A DNA stretch of 64,000 nt. It comes from Streptomyces viridiviolaceus (lineage in GTDB: Bacteria > Actinomycetota > Actinomycetes > Streptomycetales > Streptomycetaceae). The stretch covers positions 1 to 64,000 of the forward strand of contig NZ_BMWA01000031.1 of assembly GCF_014650995.1 (NCBI RefSeq). The letters are read 5' to 3'. Below are positions 34,401 to 46,400 of the stretch, one piece after another (the stretch's first letter is position 1; every line of letters starts with the position of its first letter). The position numbers and the translations under genes are program-made. The notes under the pieces are model-generated. The model ran no database searches and had not been told where the DNA came from. It saw nothing but the letters and a program-made list of their open reading frames with translations.

Positions 34401-37400
34401 GAACCCGCTCCGCGGGGGTGTCCAGGGTGCGGTAGGTGGGCACGGCCAGGGCGACCCGGCCCTGAGCCTCGACCGGCTCCATGGCCGTGTCGTGACTGGC
34501 GGACATGGTGGCGCGGTAGGTGACGGGGAGGGTGAACACCTGCACGCCGTCGGCGGTGGGGCTGAGCGCGTAGAACTCATGCCCGCTGCCCGCGCTGGAA
34601 CCGGTGACGCGCGAGGACTGCCGACTGTAGGTGTACTCGGGGGTGAGGCCCTGCAGCCACAGGTTGCCGTGGCCGTCGAACGGGTTGGTGAGCGACGCCT
34701 GCACGGTGCCGCTCAGCGCGAGCGGCACCCGCGTCACCTGCTCGTCGCCGACCAGCGTGGAGCCGGAGTAGTTGAGCGTCTGCACGTCGGACAGGTGCAG
34801 GTCGTGGGTGACGCCGCCCTGCTCCTGGTCCTGCGGGTAGCGGCGCTCGGCGGCGATCCGGAAGGAGACGCGCCGGACTCCGGTGACGGTCGGCAGCTCG
34901 AACCAGACGGGGTGGCCGCCGTTCGTCATCTCGTCGAGACCGGCGCGCAGTCCCATGGCCGAGCGGAGCTGGTCCAGCTTGCGCTGGTTGTTCAGCCGTT
35001 GCAGGTGGGTGGCCCCGCTGACCGGCCCGTGGTACCAGGTGTCGGCGCGTCCCCGGCGTGGTGGCAGGAATCCGTGGTCGGCGAGCCACGTCTCGAGCGC
35101 GTCGAAGAGCGGGCCGGTGCCGTCGACGGCGAGCGGGGTGGTGGAGACGCCGAGGTCTCGCAGGTGCAGGACCTCCGGGGGCAGGTGCCGTGTGGTGCTC
35201 GGGGTCCCGGACACGGTCGCCGCGGACGGTACTCGCAGGATCAGTGGATAGCGGGTGCCGCGGGCCAGCGGGGAGCCCTCGGCCGGGGTCTGCTCCTGCC
35301 CGTCGGGGCGGACCAGGGTGACCTCGTAGACCGCGTCGGCGTGCACCCGCAGCAGCGGTTTGGCGGTGCGCAGCGAGCGGGAGGTGCGGGCACTTCCGCC
35401 GCCGGTCAGGGCGTGGGTGACCTGCTGCTGGACGGCGGCCTGGCCGGTCAGTGTGAGGCCGGCAGGTTCGGTCCCGCCGGCCTGCTCCCGGCTCCCCAGC
35501 GCGAAGCCGCCGCTGACGGAGAGGCCGACGCCGACCGCGTTGGTGACCGCGGCCGTGCTGGTCAGGCGCACCGAACGCAGGACGTGTGACTCCAGCACCG
35601 AGTTGATGGTCGTCGGCCCGGCGAGCGCCTCGTCGCCGGTGCGCTGGGCCACCTCCGCGTGCAGCCGCAGCATGCCGATGACCCTGCCGTCCTCGGCATA
35701 CAGGGTCGGTGAGCTGTGGTGACCGCCGTACATCAAGGGGAGGTTGCCGCGTACGGCGCCCTCGTCGAGGAAGCCGCGCAACTGGTCGAGGGAGGACTCG
35801 GACAGGCCGGCGAGGTCGTGCTCGAAGGACCGCAGCACGTCGGCGAGGAGGCGGTCGGCGTGCGGCACGGTCTCCGTGGCGAACAGCGGCACCTGGTCGA
35901 GCAGGGTGCGCATGGGCGCCGGGGTGTGCTGCGGGCCGGTGGCGTCCTGGGTCTCCGGGGCGGGCTCCTCGTCGATCAGGTGCTTGGGGAACCACACCGT
36001 CAGGGGGGCCGGTGCGGGTTCGGCGGGCGTGTGCCACTGGTTCGGGGCCGGGCCCTCGGTGAGCGCCCGGGTGAGCGAGACGGTGGTCCGCACCTGGGCG
36101 TGCAGGGTGTACTCGACAGGCCACGAGCGTTCCCGGCTGCGCAGCAGGACCATCGGCTGCACCGTCGCGCCGACGCTGACCGAGGTGGTGCTCTGGTTGT
36201 GGGTGTACGTGAGCTGCGGGGTGACCGTCAGCCGGCGGAACCACCCGGTGTGCGCGAACGGCACGGTGTGGGCGTGGCCGAGGGTGGCCGAGCGGAGGTC
36301 GCCGGCCGAGTCGGTGTTGCCCGCCTCGCTGATGCCGAACATCCAGCGCTGGATGTTGACCGGCGGGCCGTCCGGCATCTCCTCGATGCCCGCCGGAGCG
36401 CGGCGTGGCTCGGACAGCCCGAACCGCAGGCTGACCTGGTAGGTGTCGCCCCGGTAAGGGGCCCGCAGGGGCAGGCCGGCCTCGCTGAACAGCCGCGCCC
36501 ACTCACTGCTGAGGTAGGCCGAGGTCAGCGTGGTGCGGACCGCCTGCCGGAAGTCCGGGTCGGCTCCCCTGCCGTCCTCGACGTGCTGGAAGACCTGCTC
36601 ACGGAGCCAGTCGACGGTCTCCTCGGGAACGGCGGCGACGTGGACCAGGCCCTGGGCGCCGTCGCGTTCGGTGCCGAAGGAGGTGACGGACCTGCCGAGT
36701 GCCGGGCGGACGGCTTCGTCCGCCTGCGGGTTGAGCCGGTCCAGGTCACGGGCCGCGGCGAGTGCGTCGTCCCCGGTCCGCGTCGCGACCACGGGGTTGC
36801 CCGGCGCGGCCGCGTCGGGCTCGGGCCCGTACAGGCGGTCCAGCAGCGGGGCGAGCGCGGCGTCGTTCTCCCGGACCCAGCTCGCGCCGTTGTTGCGGGG
36901 CCTGCCGGTGTACGGGTCGTGGCCGTGGTTGGCCCCCAGGTGGGCGTTGCTGGTCTGCGCGAAGTACTCCTCGGCGCCGGTGGACGCGTAGTTGTCGACC
37001 GCACGACCCGCGGTGTCCCGGCGGGGCCCGTCGGCCCATTCGGCGTCCGGTCCGAGGGCGAGACGGGCCTCGTAGGCGGCCTGCACGCTCGCGCGGTCGG
37101 CGTCGCCCAGTCCGAAGAAGTAGACCATGTGGGCGAGTTCGTGCAGGACGCTGGAGTAGCCGTCCGGGTGGGCCGCCGCTCCGGTGACACCGGGGTCCTC
37201 GCCCAGCAGGTTCTCCTCCGCGACGACCACGATGCCCGCGGCGACGTCGGTCAGGCCACGGGCCGCGGCGACCGGACGCGGGCGCGCGTCGGTGTCGTGG
37301 GTGCGCAGGTCCCGCAGGTTCTCGAAGCCGGGCACCTCGGTCACGGGCGTGCCGCGCGGTACGAGCAGGACACGGACGCCGGAGGACCGGACGTTCTCGG

Positions 37401-40400
37401 CTACGACGGGGTCGTGGAGCACCCGGGTGAGCTGCCGCAGGAGTTCGTTGCGGGCCGCGACGGGCCGGTCCGGCACGGCACCGGGCGCGGTGACGACTAT
37501 CGCGGCGGCGACCTCGGCGGCCGGCCCGGCGGGCGGCGGGGTGTAGAGGTCGGCGGCGGGACCGGCCGACGCGTCCGGCGAGACATCCACCACGGGCGGA
37601 GCTCCGTAGGAGGCTCCAGGGGCGTCCGCGGCCGTGATGGCGGGGGCCTGGGCGGGAGCGGTGGCCTCGGCGGCCACCGCGTGCGCGGTGGGCGCCGGGG
37701 CGTCGGTGACGGCGTCGTTCACCGCATGGACGTCGGCGCGGGCGGGCGCGTCGGTGTCGGCGGGCGTAACGGCGCGGGAAGACGCGACCACGTCGGCGGG
37801 GGCGGCCGTGTCGGCCGGCGTACCGACGCGAGCGGGGGCGTCCGTACCGACACGAGCGGGGGCGTCCGTACCGGTGCGAGCGGGAGCGGCCGTGTCGGTG
37901 CGGGCGGGTGAGCCGGGCCGGGTGGTATCCGTGTCCGTGGGGACGGCGGCGCCGTCCCCGGCCTCTCTGAGCAGCGAGATCAGCGCGGCCTCGGCCTCCC
38001 GCACCATCCGGCCCGGCGTCTGCCCCGCCGGGGCGGGGTCGCCGCCGTCGGCCGGATGCTGCAGCGTGGTCAGGGCCAGCCGGGCGTCGCGCACGCTGTC
38101 GTCGGTGGTCCGTTCCCCGAGCCGTTCCGCCGCGTCCCACGCCTGGCGCAGCGCCACTCTCCGCCCGATGTCGAAGCCGAGATCCGCCAGGCGGTCCGAG
38201 ACCGCGGCGTCGACTGCGACGTCCAGGGAACGTCCCCGGTGCCAGGAGGTCCGGTACAGGGCCCCCAGCTCGGCGGCGTCGAGGCCCGACTTGTCGGCGG
38301 CGGTGCGTGCGGTGTCGGTGAGCAGCCCCGCGGACCATGCCTGTTCCGAGGTCAGGTCGCCCACGCCCGGGGCGTCGGGGTCGCGCGGGTCGAAGGCGTG
38401 GACCCGGCCGGAGGGTTCCGCCCAGCGGGTGACGGTGCGGCCGTCCTCGTCGACCGTGTCGAGGCGCACCGGGATGTCCAGGTCGTGCGCGACGGCGCGG
38501 ATCATATGGTCCATGGACTGCTCGGCGAGGGCGGCGAGCCGCGGCACGCCCGCGGGGGGCACCGGCTCGGTACCGGGGGTGGCCTGCCGGCGGAACCGGT
38601 CGACGTCGGCGACGATGCTCCAGACCGTGTCCTCGGCTCCTTCCGCACGCGGCGGCTCCTGACGCCCGTCGAGCAGGCCCTCGTACCGGCCCAGGCTCTC
38701 GGGCGTCACGACGTGCACGCCCGCCGCCCACGCCTTCTGGAGGTCGGCGCGCAGGGTCTCGACCGCCCAGCGCAGGGTCGCCCGGCGCGCGCGGGCGGCC
38801 AGGTCCGTCCGGTCGATGCGGAGCACCAGCGCCTGCGGGTGGGCCGCGTGCTGGGCCCGTGCCTGACGGACCACCCACTGGTACAGGCGGGAGGGGGTGA
38901 CGTCCGGCACCTCGGCCGCCGTCTCCAGGAGGGCGACGAGGTCGAGCGTCCGCGCCTGGTCCAGTTTCGCCCAGGCGGTCGCCTCCAGGGCCGGCGGGAC
39001 CGTCTGCTCCAGCCGCGCGCGCAGCTCCTCGACCTCCGCCTCGAACATCTCGACGTACACGTCACCGGTGAAGGGGTCGCTGCGCACGACGGAGCCCTCG
39101 CGGGTGGCGGAGCGCAGCAGATGGTGGTTGTGCCGCTCGGCCTCCAGCCGGTAGCGGGCGCGCAGCCGCACCAGGTGCACCGGCCCGAGCTGCTTGATGT
39201 GCTGCTCACGCCGGTAGTTCTCGGCGGCCGCGCCGGCCACGTTGCTGCTGGTGTTCCACGACGCCGAGGCGCTGCCCGACGCGGTGTTCGGCGGATGGCT
39301 CCGGCCGTCGGGGGTCTGCGCCGGGTTGTGCTGGTTCATCACTCCGGAGCCGGACAGCCCCGCGTTGGCGTTCGGGCGCCAGCGGTCGTTGGAGGCGTTG
39401 ACGGTGGTGCCGCTCTGGTGCTTGATGTAGCGGCCGGTGCCGGTGCCGTGGACCGGGCCGATGACCTCCAGGTCGTAGAGGTCACCGGTCAGGAAGAGAC
39501 GGGCCCGCCTGGAGGAGCGGCCCGGCACGAACACGGTCTCGGCGAGCAGCAGCCGTCGGCCCGCCGCGGCGGGAAGCAGCTGGTTGGCCATGTGGCCGCG
39601 GCTCATCAACTGGGGGACGGTGGGGCTGGTACGGGTCCGGGTGCCGTCCGCCGTGGGACGGAAGAGGGCCCTCATCAGCCTGAGCGCGACGGGCAGGGCG
39701 TCGTCCAGCAGCGTGCCGGCGACATAGGCGTCACCGGGCAGCTCGGGCAGCGGCCGCAGGTCGCGGGGGCCCTGCGGTCCGTACTGCGGGCTCAGTTCGG
39801 CGAGGCCGCGCGGCACCTGGAGGGTGAGCGTATGGGCGACGGTGGCGCTGCTGGAGGTCGCGGGGACACCGGCCCAGCGGCGGTACAGCCCGCCCAGCCA
39901 GTTGTTCAGCGCCTGACCGTCGGTGTGGTACGCCTGGGCCGACACGCTCAGCCGTCCCTGCGTCCTGAACAGGTAGGTGCCGTTGTAGGCGTACGTCGTC
40001 TGCTCCGCGGTCGCCGTCTCGGCCCGGGTGACGCCCCGGTGGGCACCCTGCCCGACGCCGACGCCCGCGTTGCCGGAGGCGTTCGCCCCACCGGCGCCCA
40101 GCTTGCCCGCGGTGAAGCTCTGGCCGACGTCCCGAGAGGTGCTGGTGCTGGTGCTCGCGTAGCCGTGTCCGTACTTCTCCAGGCCGGTGTAGGGCTTGAA
40201 GTCGTGAGCCTCGGGAGTGGTGTCCAGGGTGGCGCGCAGCGTGATCTCCACGACATCGCTCAGCAACCAGCCCATCGGGTTGACCAGGTAGAACCTGTGT
40301 CCGTTCGGGGAGAGCAGGTCCTCCCACATGGCGGTGTCGCGGCCCTCGGCCAGCAGCGACTGCAGGATGTTGACGCCGCTCTGCAGGCGGCCGATCCTGC

Positions 40401-43400
40401 GTCCGCCACCGGTCCACAGCTCGGGCTGGGCCGCCAGCAGACCGGGGGCGACCGCATCCACCTGCTCGCGCACGATGTCGTACGTCGAGCGTCCGCCGTC
40501 GTAGGACACCGCGTGCACCGCGCTGTGGCCAAGCGTGTTGCCCGCGCCGTCCCGCCGGGTCAGGTACTCGGGGAGGGATACGTCGGGGAACGCGCCCGCC
40601 GGGTCCGACAGGCGGACCCCGAACCGTGCCGCGAACGCCGTCCGGGTCTTCTCGTCGAGCACCGGCAGGGCACCGTTGTCGTGCAGTTTGACCAGGACGT
40701 CCGCCAGTGCGGACCGGCTCAGCGACAGCCGGGCCAGGTGGTCGGCGGCCTGCTCGGCGGCCTCCGTGCGGGGCCGCTGCCCGGGCTCCGGTGTCTCCAG
40801 CGACCAGCGCGAGAGTACGCCGGCCACGGCATTGCCGCTGAGCCGCAGTTCCCCGGAGTGCCAGCGGTTCATGACGTCCACGAGCCGCTCGTCCGGCAGG
40901 GGGACATCGCCCGCGGCGTACTTCTCCAGCGCGTCGGCCTCGGCGAGCACGTACATGACGGTGCGGCCGGTGACGTCCTGGCGGTGGGACCGGTAGCTGT
41001 TCGGCAGCAGCTTGGCCGTCTTCTCCAGGCGGCTGCGGACCTCGAACCTGGTCTCGGCACGGAAGACGTAGCCCCGGCCGAACGCGAGCCGGATCATCTC
41101 CTCCGCCCCGGTACGTCCCTGGCTTGACGAGCGGTTCCACTGCCAGCCGCGGGTGGCGCCCACCTCACCGCTGACCGAGGCGACCCCCGCCGAGCCGCCC
41201 ACGGTGACACCGGCCTGCGCCCAGGAGACGCCATTGGAGGAGCTGTCGGTGCCGTTGGTCTGGCTCATCCACAGACTGATGTCACCGAGCACGAAGTCGT
41301 CGAGGAAGCCCGCGAACGCGGACGGTCCCAGCACGGCGCGGATGTCGACCGCCGCGTTGGTGTCCCGCAGGCCGGGGTCGAAGAACTGGTCGTTGGAGTA
41401 GCGCCCGTAGGCCATCTCCTTGAAGTGGCTGCGGACCTGGATGGTGCTGGTGAACGACGTGAGTTCCTGGTCCGCGTGGCCCTGCGGGCCGGTCAGGTCG
41501 CCCAGTACCGCGACGGCGGCGTCCCGCAGGCCGGTGGCGTCGACGTGGTAGACGACCGCGCGGTCCAGCACCGAGGCCGGGGTCGGGCCCTGCGGTCGGG
41601 CAGCGGTCCGCTCGGCGCTGCCCAGCGGCGGCAGGTAGGCGAGGACGCGCCGGCCCGGGAGCCTGAGCGGCTGGGGGTTCCGGGCTCCGCGCCGCACCCG
41701 GCCCTGCAGCCCGCTGTGTTCCAGCTCCAGGGTGACGGTGAGGTCGACGGGCAGCGCGTGCTTGTGGACGACGCCGTTGTACTCCAGCAACTCGGGCCGG
41801 TTGTTGAGGAACGAGACGGTCTCCGTGGCGCCGACCGTGCGCTTGACGTCGAACCCGATCACGGCGCCCTTGAGCTGGTTGAACAGGGCCTTGGCCCGCA
41901 GGCTGAGCGCGATCTGTCGGCTGCCGCCGGTGGACTGGCCGCCGGTCTCCATGCCCATCGCCAGGTTGACGACCGCCTTGGTCCGGGTCGGGCCGAGGAA
42001 CTCGGGTGCCTGCCCGGGGGTGGGCCGGGCCCGGACGGTGATCCGTACGGCGTCCAGGTCGATGTCCACGCCGAGCAGGCCCTGCGGCCGGACCAGGGTC
42101 AGGACGACACCGGTCTGGTGGAGCTGGTCGAAGTGGGACTCCAGGCCGCGCCGGGAGATGTACTTGTCGAACAGTTCCTCGTTCTGCAGGAGGCTGTTGA
42201 CCCGGTTGCCGTGCCGCCACCAGCGGGCACGGGCCAGCGGTGCCGACGCGTCGGCGGGCAGGAAGCCGAGCCGGCGCAGCTCCTGCCCCAGGAGGTCGCG
42301 CAGTTCCTGGACCGTCTCGTCGTCGAACTCGACCAGTCCGGTGCCGATGCCGCGGCCCTCGGCGACGTGCGGGGGGACGTTCACGTGCTCGCTGTCGTCC
42401 CGGCGCGGTTCCGTGCCGCGGACGAGGCCGGGCCGGTAGGGGACGGTCAGCCCGGCCTCCCCCTGAGCGACGCTCGCCACCGGCCCTGTGCTCACCGTCC
42501 GCCGGGCCTCGCCGGTCTCCTCGGTGGTCCGCCCGGTCTCCACCAGGGCCTCCGGGTCCACCGGGAAGCCGTAGCGGAACGCCTCCGGCTCCGGCGTCCG
42601 CAGCAGGGCCTGGCCGTGGACCTCCGGCGTCCGGACCGAACCGGCGCCGCGCACCGCCACGTCCGCGCTGTGCGTCAGCTCCAGCCGGTAGGCGGAGCTG
42701 AGGCCGGTGTCCCGGGGCACGACCACCCACAGGCCGGTGCGGCCGGCGCTGATGCCGTCCGAGGTGGACCAGGTCATCCCGAGGGAGGCGCTGACGCCGA
42801 CGCCCAGTTCCGCGCGGGCCGGAACGGGCAGCAGATTGATCTCGGCCGTGGGGAAGGTGAGCGTGTGGGACTGACCGAGCGTGTGGCCTCCGCTGGTCCC
42901 GTCGATCGCGGTCCTGACGTTCTCGATGGGGGCCTTGTCGGTGGTGGTGCCGACCCGCACGCCCCGCGAGGTGCGCTCGGTGTGCAGGTGGACGGTGGCG
43001 ATCGGCTTGCCGTAACGGCTGTGGAGGGTGAACGCGTACCCCTTGCCGCCGCCCGTGGCCGCGTCGAGGTGGCTCTCCAGGTTCCACAGTTTCTGCAGCA
43101 GTTCCTCGCGCTGGACACTGCCGACCGGCAGGTCGAGGTTCTGCTGCCGGGCCGCCGCGACGATCCGGTCGAAGAGCGTGGGCAGGCCGGTGAGTCCGGA
43201 CGCGTAGTAGACGGCGGGGACCCTCCGTTCCAGGCCCTGGGTCCCGGTGGCGGTGACCTGTTGTTCGGGGGCCTTGCCGAGGTAGTACTCCGGGACGTAC
43301 AGCAGCAGCCTGCGGTCGTCCGGGGCGACGACCCGGACGGGCTCGATCGTGTCCCAGGCGCGGAGCGCGTCGGTGCGCAGCCGCACCGACCAGTCGGCCT

Positions 43401-46400
43401 GGTAGGCGAGCATGACTGAATCCGACTTGGCGGTCTCCACATGCCCGCCCTCCGCGTCACCTACCCAGCTCGTCGAGCGTGAGGAGGCGTTGGCCGTGCC
43501 GGAGACGCCCACGCCGACCCGGGCGACCTGGGGAACGCCCGGAGTGAGGCCGATACCGAAGGACAGGGAGATGCCACCGCGGGTCGCGCTCGTCGATCCG
43601 GCGTGGGTGCGGACGAAGGCGCCGGTGAGGTAGGAGGAGTTGATGCCCTCGTTGGCACGGAACCGGTCCCGGCCCGGTGTGCGTTCGGGCACGAGGGAGC
43701 GGGGTCCGGTGACCGGGGCGGCGTCCGCGCCGCTGTTCTCCGGTTCCTCCTGGATGGTGGGCAGCGTGGAGGGCCGGTCGTACGAAGGGGCCGGTGCGCG
43801 CAGGTGCCGGGGGTCGCGGGGGTCCAGCGTGATCAGGGCCTCCGCCTCACCCAGGGGGACGAGCAGACCGTCGTCCGCGGCGTCGTCGCCGCCCGCCACC
43901 AGATAGCGGTAGTTGCTCAGCAGCCGGTGCGGGAGCAGGTTCCACACCTGCTCGGGCACGGCTGCCCCGGCCTCCGCGGCCATCGCCCGGAGCGTCCGGA
44001 TGACCGCCGGCAGGTGCGGCAGGCCGGCCCGCGGGATGCCGATGGTGCGCGCGGCGGGGTCCACGTCCACGGGCCGTCCGAGCCCGGTGTCGTCCGGATT
44101 CGGTGCGGCGGCCTCCTGCCCGTCCTGCGAGGGCCGGCGGCCGGTCCCTTCCTCGGGGGCGGTCACGGGGCCGGAGGAGGCTGCCGCGGCCGGCGCGTCC
44201 TGCGTGCTCCCGGTCTCGTCCGTCCCGGGCACCAGGGCGACGGTGCCGCCGGCGGCGGTCACCGGTACGCCGTCCTCGTGCTCGCCGTCGAACACCCGCA
44301 ACCGCTGGGGGCCGGCTCCGTCCACCGCCGGTCCGGTGAGGGTGCCGGCGCCGGGGCCGAGATCCACCCCGTGCGGGCCGGCGATCGCGGGTGAACGCGT
44401 GAGCGAGGCGAGGGCGTGGGCGATCCGGTCGCCGCCGGGCATGGTGAGGACGGGCACGCGTCCCGGAGCGGCCGCCGCCAGCAGACCGGCCAGTGCCTCC
44501 GTCGCCACCGTGCGGCCGTTCACCGTCAGCCCGCCGTCCGGACCGGACGCGCCGAAGACGAGCACGGAGTCGGGCGGCACCAGGTCCGGCAGCCGGTCCA
44601 GGGCCGCCTCGTCCAGGCCCAGGTCCGCCGGCCGCTCCGCGGACAGCCACAGGGCCAGGGGGCGGTCGCCGAACCACGCGGTGCGGACCCCCTCCAGGAG
44701 TTCCTCCACCGGGACCGCGGCGGCGGACGCGGTGCCGTCGGTCCCCGTCGGGTCCTGCCGCTGCGCCGGCGGGAGCGGCACGGTCCGGCGCGCCCCGTCA
44801 TCCCACCATCCCGCGTGGTTCCCGTGCCGGTCGGACACGCGGACGACGAGCGCGGAGCCCGGCGCGCCGCGCGGCACGCGCGCGGGCCCGTCCTGCCGGG
44901 CCGCGGGCGTCGCCCCGCCGCGAGCGGCGTCCGCCTCGTCCGGCGCCCGGCGTGCCGCGGGCGCCGTGTCCGCCTGCGCCGGCCAGGCCGGCGGGGCTGC
45001 CGCGGGTCCTGCTCCCAGGTGAGCGTAGGGCGCCCAGACCTCGGCGATCTGCCGCAGGTGGTCCTCCGTCACCCGGAAGTCGGGCAGGGGCGCGTTGCCG
45101 ACCGTGCCCATGAGGCTCGACCGGCCCTGCGGCAGCCGCTGCTCCACGCGACCGCCCGGGGTCAGCAGCACCCGCAGGTCGGCGTAGTCGTCGCGCACAC
45201 CGAGGCCGTGGAGCACCTCGTGCACGAACGCCGCCGGGTGGGCGGAGGCGTACCACACGTTCTGGGTCATGGCCTCGCCCCTTGGCCGGCCGGCCCGCAC
45301 GGTGACGACCTGGTGGGCGGAGGCGGCGTCGTCGGTGAACTCCACACGCACGCTCAGCATCGGCCCTTGCGCCGCGCGGCCCGGCACCCGGTCCGGCTGC
45401 TGGGCGGGCAGGCGGTGGCCCGGCGCGTTCACGACGTCGTGCACCGCCTCGGTCACGGTGTGGCGCAGGTGGTCCAGCTCGGCCTCCGTCACCCCGTCCG
45501 GCACCAGGTGCAGCCGTCTGGTGAGTTGCAGCGCCTCCCCCGCGCGTGCGCCCCGGTCGGTCAGGACCCAGGCGTAACCGACGTCCGTCCGCTCGCCCGA
45601 CGCGACGGGCCGGCGCACCAGGGGACGGCCGCCGTCCGCGTCCGGGACGAAGACGAACGCCTCGGTGGGCCGCGGCTCCCAGCCCCGCGGGGCGCCGTAC
45701 GGCAGCCATCGGTCGGTGCGCACCTCCCCACGGCCGACCGGCTCGCCGGCGACCTCACCCGGGGCCCACTCCACCTGCTGGGTCTGCGCGTTCCAGCGGC
45801 CCGTCCGACGGGTCTCGTAGTCGTACACCCGGACGACCGCCCGCGGGGCGATGCCGATCGTGAACGCGACCGCCTCCTCGTGCGGCAGATCGGCCTGCCG
45901 GCTCATCCTCGCCGCGGTGGCGTTGACGTCAACGCCCGTCGGGTCGGGGTTGCGGGACGCGACGATCTCATAGCGGTACCGCTGCCGCAGGTGGCGCAGT
46001 TCGGGGGTCCGGCTCGTGAAGGTGAAGGGGGACCTGGGCGGAGCGTCGTCGGCCCAGTCCAGCACCCGCATCAGGGCGGTGTCGTTCGCGCGGAAGCCCT
46101 CCCTGAACACGTCCTCCGGGCGGCTCGCCGAGTAGTGCCACAGCGTCTCGCCGGGGTCGCTCTCCACCACGAAGCGGCGGTCGGCGGGGTGCACCCAGTC
46201 GTGATGCACGGCCGGTGCCGTGTCGGCCGCCGGTGCCGTCCCGGTCCGCGGGGCGGCCGTGGCGGGCTCGGTGGCCGCCGCGGTCTCCGGCACGGACTGC
46301 GCGGCGGACTGTGACGCGGCGGACTCCGGTGTGGTGCTCTCCGGCCCGGGGGCGGCCGAGGGCTCCGGGGCCGTCTGCGGTTCGGACAGGTCGGGGAAGA

